Source: Odiellus spinosus (Eukaryota > Arthropoda > Arachnida > Opiliones > Phalangiidae). Taken from it: a stretch of 64,000 nt of DNA. The translations under genes were made by a program, and so were the position numbers. The stretch covers positions 18,307,492-18,371,491 of the forward strand of contig OY987225.1 in the NCBI GenBank assembly GCA_963920705.1, read 5' to 3'. Position 1 is the stretch's first letter. Every line of letters begins with the position of its first letter. Shown in pieces: positions 44,340 to 55,600 of the stretch. Below the pieces are notes generated by a model, which saw nothing but the letters and a program-made list of their open reading frames with translations, had not been told where the DNA came from and did not search any database.

Positions 44340-47300
44340 ATGGGCGACGAATATAAAATTGAGAAACTAAATGCGGACAATTATAGACATTGGTCCATGC
44401 GATCCCAAGGGCTTTTAGAAGCGAAAAGCTGTTGGACTGCGATAGATCCAGGTTACGATCCTACTACCATGACTACAGCGCAAAAGGCTACCGATCATAA
44501 GGCTAAGGCAATTTTCTATATGATAGTTAATAATGAGAGTTAAGACGATATTGCCGAATGCGAAACAGCTAAAGATATCTGGGATACTTTTAAAAGCATC
44601 CATACGGTTTACGACACTTGGCACGGACTGTTACTATTAAAGGATTTCGTAACGACAGAGAAGAAAGAAAATGAATCCATTGGCGATTACCTAACAAGAA
44701 GAAATAGCCTATACAGTGAAACATGCTGGTTTCGAATTTGAAGACGTGGCTTTGGCTGGATTCGCAGTTTTAGGATTACCCAAAGAATTTGAATTCTTGT
44801 CAAGGAGCTTAAAAATAGATAACGACGATTTAAATATGACGAAATTAAAGGCAAAGTTATTGGAGGAAGAAAGAAGATTGAAGTTTTCACAAGAAAAAGA
44901 CAACGAAAGGGAAAGCTCCAGTGACACTAAAGCATTGGCAACGCAAGCGTGTTATAAAGGTAGAAGTCAAGGAGCCTATCGTGGAAGAAATAAAAGAGGT
45001 ACGTTCAGAAAGTACAGTGAAGGCAGCGAAGCATCCGGTACAAACAGAAAGGTTTACCCGAAAGGTCAAACGCCAGATTATTCAGAAAGACGATGTTACA
45101 AATGTTTAGAATTTGGTCATATTGCTGTAGACTGCCCTTATGGTGATAAAGAAAGCAAAAAGAAATCTGAAGAAAATATTACTATCAAAATGCATTCAGC
45201 TGCAAATGCAAAATCAGTCATACATCATCTTGCCTTAAAGGCTACAAGACAGAAAAACAAGGAGGCAAATGCTAATAACATTTGGGTCATGGATAGTGGC
45301 GCAACTGATCACATGACTTCTTGCCGTGATAAATTTGTGTCTTTCTTCGCTTGCGAAACTACCATTGAAGTAGCGGGTGGAGGTAATTTAAAGGGTATAG
45401 GAAGAGGAACTGTACGTATTACACTATCAAAAGAATGTGGAGGGTGGATGTTAACATTACGAGACACCCTATATGTGCCTGACTTAAGAGGCAATCTCCT
45501 ATCTGCATCAAAAATTACTGGACATGGACTTGAGGTTTCATTAAACAAGGAAGCAGCGACAATTACAAATAATGGAACTGTCATTGCTATTGGAAAGAAA
45601 GATGACAGTCTATATCATTTTGAAGAGAAAAATGACCCTTTCGTAAAAACGTTGTTAACCAAAGCAAAAGCAGAGGAGCTATGGCACAAACGTTTAGGTC
45701 ACCTAAACATCGCTGCTGTTCAAGAGCTTGTGAACAAAGACTCAATTACGATAGAGATTGGTGAAGATGAAAATAAAGGTCACTGCGAAGTTTGTATGAA
45801 GGGCAAACTTAGAGCAAAACCTTTTCCAAGAAGAAGCTTAACGAGAGAGACAGAATCTCTAAGACTAATACACTCAGATGTAGTGGGTCCCATAACACCG
45901 ATTTCTAAGGGAGGTAGTAAATATTTCGTCACCTTCATTGATGACTACACAAGATATACGGAAGTCCATATGTTAAAATTAAAGAGTCAAGTGGAAGATA
46001 AATTTGACGAGTACAGACGACGGGTAGAAAACTTTCAAGGCAAGAAAATTATAACATTAAGAAGTGACAACGGGGGCGAGTATTTAGGAAACTCTTTCAA
46101 GACGAAATTGACTGATCTAGGGATTGATAGACAGTTGACTATCCCGGGCACACCGCAGCAAAATGGTGTCGCCGAGAGAGCCAATCAAACAATTATGGAT
46201 ACAGCTCGATGTATGTTGATCGAATCAGGGATGCCAACTTCATTCTGGGCAGATGCTGTAAACACTGCGACATACGTAAGAAATCGTTGCCCAACCAAGG
46301 CAAATGAGGGAGCCACTCCTTTAGAGCTTTGGAAGAAAAAGACTATTAACTTATCACACCTGAGAGTGTTTGGATGTCGAGCATGGGCGGTTAACAAACG
46401 AAGAACAAACAAATTCACTGACAAAGGCATCGCTTGTATTTTCATCGGTTATGACAATCATGCCAAGGCATATAGACTTTGGAATCCAACTACTGATAAT
46501 GTATTTATTAGTCGTGATGTAACGTTTGAGGAAACCATTTTTCCTTTGAAGATTCAGAAACTAGAAACTGCAACCGAAAGTAAAGCGCTCGATGGTACTA
46601 TGTGGTGTACTTTACATGTAGAACATACACCAATGGTCATACCGGAAATTGTTCATCCAGAAGAGACTCATTCCACGAGTGACTCGGAAGCCGACTCTGA
46701 TCAAAATGATGAAAACAAAAGTAGTAGCGATGAAGACTCAGATCATGAGGAGGAGGAGACAGATCGAACTGAAGATGAAGCTGTTCAGGTCGAAAGAAGA
46801 GAAGAAAGCCCAGAGCATCAAGAAGAAAGATCAAGAACAGGTAGACCGCTTAGAAGGCCAAACTGGATGAAGGATTACATTGTCGAAGAAGATAAAGATG
46901 AAGACCCACAATGTCAAACAGCCACGTTGATCAAAAGGAAAGATCCTCTATCTCCAATAGAAGCGATGAACAGGGAAGATAGCGCTAGCTGGAAAGAAGC
47001 CATGCTTGAAGAAACCACTAATCTTTTACGGAATGAAACGTTCGAATTTACGAAACGACCTAAAAAGAAAACCATAAGAAGCAAGTGGATATTTAAAACA
47101 AAATATGATGAACGGGGAAACTTAGCTAGGCATAGAGCTAGATTAGTAGCACTTGGAAATTCCCAACGACCAGGATTAGACTTTGATCAGACGTACTCCC
47201 CAGTAGTTCAAATGAAGACAACTAGAATTTTATTTGGTATTGCTGCGGAAAAGAATTGGTCAGTACACCATTTAGACATCAAAGCGGCGTATCTAAATGC

Positions 47301-48542
47301 AGAAATAGATGAAGATATTTACGTCGAAATACCCGAACATTTCCCTGAACTATGCGAAGAACTAAGAAACTCATTCCCACACATTCCATTAATCTCAAAG
47401 CTAAAGGAAGAAGATAATGTTTTAAAATTAAAGAAGAGTATATACGGAACATTCATTTAGATCAATTCCTTAAATCACAAGGCCTAAAAAGAAGCAGAGC
47501 GTATCCTTGTGTATACTACTGCAAAAACAGAGAATTAATAATCACTACCTATGTAGATGATCTCGTTTTGTATGGAACCGTGGAAGAAATAGAGAAAATG
47601 AAGAGCATTCTGAAAGGTAAATTTGAAGTTAAGGATCTGGGAGAGGCAAGCCACATTTTGTCTATACGAGTAAGAAGACAGAACAATTCAATCATATTGG
47701 ACCAAACTTTATATATTAACGAACTTCTCGAATATATGGGTATGCAAAATTCAAAAAGTGTTGCGACTCCACTTTGTCTGGGCGTGAAATACAAAAGCTG
47801 CGTAGAAGGAGAAGAATTGAGTGAAGAAAAAGCAACATTATATAGACACGCTATTGGTAGCTTGTTGTATTTAACTACACATACAAGACCGGATTTGGCT
47901 TTTTCTGCTGGGTATTTAAGCCAGTTTAACCAGAAACCTTCAAATGAACACTGGACAGGACTACAACATGTATTAAGATATCTGAACGGGACAAAAACCA
48001 TAGCTCTACATTACCAGAAAAGTAAAGGGAAAATGGAAGTTTTTACGGATGCGGATTGGGGTTCCGATGTTGAAGATCGACGTTCATTTAGCGGTTATAT
48101 CATTAAAATAGGAGGAGCAGCAGTTAGTTGGTGTAGCAGAAAACAAAGATGCACTGCACTAAGCACCGTCGAATCAGAGTTTGTCGCCTTAAGCGAATGT
48201 GGAAAAGAATGTACGTGGATTAGACATTTCTTGGAAGAAATATACCAGGGCGAATTCTTAGGAAACGTCATAGTTGTAAACATCGACAATCAGGGGGCGA
48301 TGAAACTGGCCGAAAATCCCACTACATCAGACAGGTCAAAACATATAGACCTACGATATTTCCACATCCGCGATTTAATCGAAGCAAAACAAATACAATT
48401 AAAATACGTGAACTCTGAACTGAATGTAGCCGATCCATTAACCAAAACTATACCTAGTCCAAGAATGCATCAACACCTTCGAAATATGGGGATCATAGAT
48501 CCAGGAGGAGTGTTAGGAGTTGATACAGAAATTGACATTTAA
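44340..48542 (+). pseudogene. Copia gag-pol, broken
   Basis: Gag starts at the ATG 44340 and meets a TAA at 44541-44543; the same frame remains gag-like to about 44710, then continues in another frame. From 44716 to 47460 a 914-codon frame carries the CCHC knuckle (CYKCLEFGHIAVDC), the protease DSGATDH, the HHCC and DDE integrase (HSDVVGP, RSDNGGEY, GVAERANQ) and the first half of RT. At about 47450, after LKKSIYG, a short deletion shifts frame. The rest of RT (YVDDLVLY) and RNase H (FTDADWGSD, STVESEF, ADPLTK) read in frame 3 to the stop at 48540-48542, inside the 3' LTR. Confidence 0.95.
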
Positions 48543-48742
48543 ATTTGGTGTCACTATCTCGAACTTACAAACAGTGGAGACACCTATATATGTAAAAGAT
48601 CATTTTAACTATCGTAGTTTTTAGCGAGAGCTTCTCTCTCGTAGTCTCACTCGCGAATAAAATGTAAACAAAGCAAGTTGTCATTAAATCGTCATACACA
48701 TTCAAATGAATATTTTTTATTGAAGCGCATTCAAATCTAACA
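48511..48742 (+). repeat. Copia 3' LTR (232 bp)
   Basis: Preceded by a purine tract (CAGGAGGAG) as polypurine primer. Lacks the 6 bp present in the 5' LTR. Confidence 0.97.
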
Positions 48743-48837
48743 TAAATATCCATATTCATAAACCAACTTCCAGGGGCTATTTGTACCAGGGGGGTACAAA
48801 TACTATTATGAATTATCACAATAGATGGCGCGCCTAC

Positions 48838-48868
48838 AACTCTCTCTCTCTCTCTCTCTCGCTCTCGT
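48838..48868. repeat. (CT)n microsatellite
   Basis: About 13 CT units with one interruption. Confidence 0.9.
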
Positions 48869-49146
48869 ACCTATCCGTGTATTACACCCCTTGAGTCTAG
48901 AAGCGCGAGGAGGAGGGCTACCGCCTAGTTTGTCTCTCTTGTCATAGCTTAGCCAATCAGAATAGGATCAGAATGGGAACTACGATAGCGACATCTTTTA
49001 ACAGATCGGCGCGTAAAGAGTGTAAGCTATGTGACGTTAGTACATAACGTGATCTTTTATCCCTTTTATCCCTTTTCCAGTTAAATAACTTTAGACCTTT
49101 TAACCAGTATACGGGGAAAAAAATTTGAAATATTTTACTTAACACC

Positions 49147-49463
49147 AAGTTACCAAGAATCCATTCAGGTTCCATAAGAATATGGGGGCATAGGTTTAGC
49201 CTCTGGTACCATCCTCCCAAACTTTGTAACAAGTTCGTCTGCAATTTGTACGGTTAGATCTTTTTTCGGTCGGCTCCATTTTTATTACCCAAAATATTAT
49301 GTCAAGGTCGTTAGTGGCGCGGGTTAATAATAGATTTCAGGAGCGATTTACTTGAAAAATCGATTCGAAGCAGACGAACTTTTGCTACAAAGTTTGGGAG
49401 GATGGTTATTGAATCGCGGCCCTCCCATATTCTTATGGAACCGGAATGGATTCTTGAAGTTAC
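49147..49463 (-). mobile_element. CA...TG element, CAAGAATC family, with 7-bp duplication
   Basis: The body 49154-49456 has ends CAAGAATCCATTCAGGTTCC and the inverse. AAGTTAC flanks both sides. It is an inverted relative of 51044-51360. Confidence 0.9.
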
Positions 49464-49861
49464 TGATTCTACCTTTCTTATAGCAATATTCCATCGCTAG
49501 GAAGTAATAATCATCCCCATAGTTTAATTGATTTTAAAGGAAAACACGCGGCAAAATTAAACAGATTTTACGCTCAAAAGGTTGGTTAATAACACAAACA
49601 GCAACTTCAACTTGTTTTGCTTCGCACTTCAAATAAAATGAGAAATTCAAACACGTGAATGGACACAGGCCCAGAGCTCTCACTATGTCTGCTTTTTCGT
49701 AGCGGACGTCTTAAGTCCCATATTTAAAACGTTTTCTACCATATTTTGGAGACGCGGAAAAATAAGAGTTGATATTTTACTTAGTTTTCGATATCGTAGT
49801 ATCAAGAAAGTAATACACCAGTTTTCGTTTACCCTTAAATTAAAAGGATTAATGATAATGA

Positions 49862-50272
49862 AATTTTAAATTCACCCCCTCCAACCAATCATTTAACGAC
49901 TAACGCGTTGCCTTCTAGTGCTTATACAAAATACTCATGGCATACTCTATGCCACCATAGAGGGTAGAAAGAAGAGGAGTAGAAGGCTTGGCTTTGGCAA
50001 GGCAATTTTAGAGTTCTCGCTTTTTTTGTGTTATTCATTTGAAAAATTTGTCTCTTTACATCCGGTTCATCGCCAATGAACCAATAAGAGCCTCATTGTA
50101 TGATGTAATAGAAAAAGTCGCGCGCATACCGGAAGTTGAGCGAGAATCCTCCAAGCCAAGCCTTCTACTCCTCTTCTTTCTATCCTCTATGATGCCACGA
50201 GTATTTTGTACGCTGAAAGTGAAAGGCAAGGCGTTACACGATTGGTTGTAGGGGGAGTGAAATTTGGATCTA
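49862..50272. repeat. Foldback repeat with ~130-bp arms
   Basis: The left arm (CACCCCCTCCAACCAATC ... GAAGAGGAGTAGAAGGCTTG) is inverted at about 50150-50266 (CCAAGCCTTCTACTCCTCTT ... GATTGGTTGTAGGGGGAGTG). Immediately left (about 49700-49855) is a relative of the TTAA-flanked MITE arm at 6840-7048. Target duplication not resolved. Confidence 0.65.
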
Positions 50273-51043
50273 TTTTGATTTTTAAAATCATTGGGATATC
50301 TTTTCTGAGTGATTATAATTAGTCTTATAATTAGTAGAAGATTTTTCTCTTCACCCTCCTTTAAAGTGAATTAAAACATCGTGTCGAACAATCGTGGTTG
50401 CAATCAATGGTGATTTTGTAACCTACTGAAACAAAGTAAGAGGAATTTTAATAAATTAAGAATACGCGATTATGGCACATAACTATTATATAATTTTAGT
50501 ATAGATTTGTTTAGAATTTTTTGTCGTCTTGACTAGATAACTACAGCGCCGGGCTTTTGATTACTCGTGTCATATTAATCCTGTAATACATAAATTAATT
50601 AATGTACAGGTAATGTTTAATTATATATTTGTAATATAGTACTTTAAAGCTAGAATTCTATTGTCCGGCAACGATTAAATTTCAGTTGTAGATTTCTTAG
50701 CGTAAATTTAATAATCATTTTTTTTAATCTTAACTTCTTGGACAGTAGGGTGAACCTTAATCCATAGAAAATTTTACCACAAGGCCTTATATCAGCTTTA
50801 TAAAATGGGCCTTCAAAAACATCTTTCCTTATGCACACATCAGCCTAGGTTAGGGTGTACGCAATTTTTTATATGAGACGTCGTCTTCTAACGAATATTT
50901 TGATGGAGCCACGGTTTAAAAAAATATGAATTAGCTTACTTCGTAGGCCTTGGCACTTTAGACGCTATTTGTCGTAAAATGAATTTGGCGTTTCGTAGAT
51001 GTAGTTTGCTCTTTTTTTGTTGCTGTGTCATATTCATCTAAAC
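50273..51043. other. Intergenic, nothing recognised
   Basis: AT-rich, no gene or bounded repeat seen. Confidence 0.4.
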
Positions 51044-51360
51044 CAAGAATCCATTCAGGTTCCATAAGAATATGGGAGGGCCGCGATTCAATAACCATCC
51101 TCCCAAACTTTGTAGCAAACGTTCGTCCGCTTCGAATCGATTTTTCAAGTAAATCGCTCCTGACATTATATTATTAACCCGCGCCACTAACGACCTTGAC
51201 ATAATATTTTGGGTAATAAAAATGGAGCCGACCGAAAAAAGATCTAAGCGTACAAATGTTGCGAAAATTGCAGACGAACTTTTGTTACAAAGTTTGGGAG
51301 GATGGTACCAGAGGCTAAAGCTATGCTCCCATATTCTTATGGAACCTGAATGGATTCTTG
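51044..51360 (+). mobile_element. CA...TG element, CAAGAATC family, most complete copy
   Basis: 35-bp inverted repeats starting CAAGAATCCATTCAGGTTCC enclose 317 bp in total. No matching flanking repeat is visible, so it may be old or recombined. From 51222 a short frame starting MEPTEKRSKRTNVAKIADE runs to and through the right end. Confidence 0.85.
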
Positions 51361-51610
51361 GTACAACTGTAGAGTCTCTAGCTTCTTTATTTGAACCTCG
51401 ATTGATTGACTCTTGGCTTTGATTGGCCCTTTGGTAACCTTTAAAAAGTCAAACTAATTGCTAAGCCTAACGAAATTATATTTAATTACCACGAAACAAT
51501 GTAAATATAATCGAGCTGTGTAATTTTCACATAATAGTTGTACAAATTACAAATACTTAAGGATTCGATAGAAAATAATACGTTGCCAGGCAATTGATTT
51601 TGATTTAAAC

Positions 51611-52603
51611 TTACTTTTCACTCTGCAATACCGTATCTGGTAGATGAATGTTTCTTGTCTCGGGTAAAAAGAAAAATATTCCAGCAGTCATCAAAGATAA
51701 ACATCCGTACAGAATTACAGGCAGGATTTTACCGTAATATATAGTCTGTAATCAGGGTAACTTTTACCAATATGAATTTTATGTTTATACCATTACCAAG
51801 CACAAAATTTTATAACCAAAGAACGTCGTGAAATAGAATTACTCAGTGTTGTCCTGATGCCATGATGTCCCGCCCACCCACAGTTTCCCTGTACTCTCTT
51901 ATTTTCTCTTTTGAGATTAGAAAGCTGATAGCATGGATAAGGAGGAGCGGCAACGGGGCAATTGCCTCCTTGGATCAGAGTGTCTATCAGTTGGTCTATA
52001 ATTCCTATATAATCCTATATTATCCTGTATTTCATTGAAATATCCTATGAAGTCCTATAATATTGAGCTAATATTTATTTAATGTCACATTTTTCGATCG
52101 AAAACTTGAATTTCGCGCTTAAGCAGACCACATCACGTCTTCATCATATTAAAGAGTAGATGTACCTCAAAGACTTCATCCATTTTTTGGAAAAATATTT
52201 ATTCATAATAAAAATCTTTCGAGTATAGTAGACTAAAACCACTAACTATAATTTAAAAATGATTCATGCATTGCAATTTCTCTAAACATTTATTTCTGTT
52301 CCTTTAAGGATTTGCATGACCCGAATCAGATAAAGATCCTTTGAAAGGGGGCGAAGCAACCCACATTATTTATAATAAGAGATTATATCAATCGATTAAT
52401 ATAATATGGAGTTATGGTGTACCTTTAGTTTTAAATTACACAGAATCTCGGCAACATATTTCCCTTTTTTTCGAAAAATAATTTATTACTTAGGCTGTAT
52501 ATAAGATATTCCAATCAAAAATTCATCTTGGCTTGATCCCCGAATTAAAATACGCTGGTTATTTCTTAATTTTATGTTCGACGCCACGTTTCTACGGAAT
52601 TTT

Positions 52604-52647
<44 letters not shown>

Positions 52648-55600
52648 AAAAAAATAATAATAAATTCCGTAGAAACGCGGCGTCGAACATAAAAATAAAG
52701 AAATAGCCAGCGTATTTTAATTCGGGGATCGAGCAGAGATGAATTACTTACTAGTACATCGGCAAATGGAGCCAAAATAGCTCCAATGCTCCCCGCTGTC
52801 ATGGCTCCACTGACAGCGACTGTACGAACGTTGGTAGGAAATAATTCTGCCGAAAATATGTAGATAATGACGTAGGCTAATGAGTTTGTAAGATTACCAG
52901 TCATGGCAAAAATTAATTTCAACCAATGCAATTCTACAATATTATTGCGTTCCATTAGATAAAAAATCAAAGTAAATTGTGTTAGATTTATACCTGGAGG
53001 GATTGGTGCGACGAGTAGAAATGCTATTCCAGACACGATGTATGTCAGACATAAGCCTTGTCGTCTCTTTAATGGGAATGACATTTGTAGTTTCAGAAGC
53101 CGATGAAACCCTCCTTTGAAGTCTATTACTCCCGGGCCTTGTCTACCCCTCTCTGTATGGGTTATTCTCAAAAGGCGCGATTCGTACGCCTCCTAATGGT
53201 AGATGTTTTCGGAGCGGGAGTTCGTCGAGCGAATATCTCTAAGCCTTGGAGTTCGTCCAAAAACGTCGTCGTTTGTGGAGAGAGATAATTTCCAATTTTC
53301 CGTAGACAGGGGGGGATGAAGTAGGACCCCTCCGATCTCGTAAAATTGGGAATTTTACCCATACAGAGAGGCGCGCTATATGGAACATTAGAGTAGTAGA
53401 CTTCAAAGGAGGGTTTCATCGGCTTCTGGTAGTTTATATGACAGATTTATTTAAAAACAATAGAAACCCTTGAGTTTATCATGTAATTAAGGAAAATATT
53501 GAACTGAACTCAGGGCGACCACGTTTCCTAACATTTCTCGACAATCTCCTAGGCATCATTAGATTGCATCAGTAGATTATTTTTAAATAATAAAATTCTG
53601 CCTCGCCACTCAAAAAAGATACCACTAATAGAAATAGAGCAAAATTTCCAAAAAAGGGCCCATATTTTAAAATGGCCGTAACCCCTCTCTACTCTATAAG
53701 GCATAAACCAATAGCACATTTAGGAAGAAGACATTCCCTAGATTAATTTAAAATAATAAAATGGACATGAGCCACTCGTTAAAGATTATTCCGCCACGTA
53801 TAGAAGTCGAGCAAAAATCCAGATTGACCCCATTTCTTATATTTAATCATTTTTCATATATTTTCATGTTGCAATTGAATTTGAACCAAATTCCTTTGAA
53901 AAGCGTATGTAATATAACATCCTATTTGAAACCTACATTTTCCAATAATTTCAATAATTTTCTTATTTCTTAAAACATTATTCTTATAAGTTCCTATGAA
54001 TCTATGATAGATTTCCTATATTTTTGGGGTGTTTTTTTGTGGTCACCCTGTGAACTTGAAAGAGGCGGGCAAAACCCCCGCCCCTGCATCGTATTCGTAT
54101 TTAGCGTTCGCTTGTCAGGGAGAGCACAACGATAGATCCCACCACAGGTAAATCATTCTTCAAGTTTACAAAATGATTGGCTTGTGGTTCTGAAAGTTTT
54201 GTTGTCACACTTTTCGCCCGAGGAGAGAGGAAATATCCAAAAACTCTAAACGGTCGAGATACGGAATTCGAAATTGCCCTCTTTAGCGGTTGAGATTGGA
54301 ACTACAGGTGATGCTAATACTGCACTGAACTTTGTAGACGTTTACGGGGGTGAAAATGTATCGACGGAAATGGTTCTCCCCTCTCTCTCTCGTGAAACGA
54401 AGGAGCGTGTCTCGCCCGGGCGTCGCGACTTCGAGTCTTATTTACTCTAGTATGAATATACTGGCCGCCTTTCCGTACAATTTTGGAATACTTAGGGTGA
54501 AACCATGTACTGAGAAAATTGGACACACTTCATCGTCATCCGCAGTATGTCGTCTTATAAACTTGAAGGATTATTCACTTGTGATATCACTAAAGGTTAT
54601 TTCTTTCGATGACAATAATCCTTACATTATTGCCATATCCTTCTAACGTCATAAGTAATTAAAACCTTTAGATAACCAAATGGAGCATCGCATTCCTACG
54701 ATACTTGATCTTCCATGTTTCGTGACTGCAACACTTTTATATACAGGTTTCGGTCGCAAAAACTGCGCGTGGTAGAAAGCTTCTATTTTTCTCTATTGGC
54801 GCCACCGGTTTCTGGTGGCCAAAGAAGAAACTACAATTTTTCTGGTTTGCTTAGAGGCGGTGTATCTCATGGAAAGGGTATTCTAGACGGTAGTGCGCTG
54901 TTATAGTTTTACTAACGAATTTAGATGATACAAACGTTTAACCGGACATTCAGGGCCGCGTACAAATTTGGCTAATTAGAAGTTTTAATTCTCTCGTGTC
55001 AACGTTCATTTTTTTAATAACTATATGATTATGTAAGGAGGAATTTGGTAGTTTTGGGGAATACTAATGTACCTTTAAGTTTCTGACTATGATGTGATAC
55101 AGCAACAGCACGCCCGCATCGGATAGTCCGCCTAAGAACATGTTGAAATATATGGATCCACCTAGTGTCCCTATTGTGATCGCGAAACCGTTACCGACGA
55201 ACACAGTGAAAACGCTGTAACGACAACGACGAAATTAAACGAAGTAAAATCATTCAAACTGAGATTTTTAAGCTATATTTGGCCACGCCCAAAGCTATCA
55301 ACTTCACGGTTTTCGCTTTACATTTTTCGGGTTAAGTGCTTTTTCATTCTGAGTAGGTGGCGAGTTAATTAATACCGCGGCCCTTAATTATTAGCCCACG
55401 ATTTTTTCGTTCAAAAATTGAAGCTGTCTCGTAAGGAAGTTGAATATAGAATCTCTCTCGGACATAATAATATTTATTTCGCAATAAAGTTGCCGGCAAC
55501 CACGAAGGCAAAGCCTATAAAGAGTGGTTGCCAGGCCTGTATAGAATACCAAAAGTCTATCACTTCGTTCCATTAAAGTAAATAACGCCCCGTAGCTTAA

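Larger units (their letters stand above)
43778..48747 (+). mobile_element. Ty1/copia LTR retrotransposon, recent but defective
   Basis: LTRs at 43783-44020 and 48511-48742 start TG and end CA and are flanked by the exact 5-bp duplication TAAAT. Domain order is gag with zinc knuckle, protease, integrase, reverse transcriptase and RNase H, the Pseudoviridae (copia) order. The primer site matches the internal anticodon arm of initiator tRNA-Met, as in Drosophila copia. A nonsense codon and at least two frameshifts disable the ORF. Confidence 0.97.
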
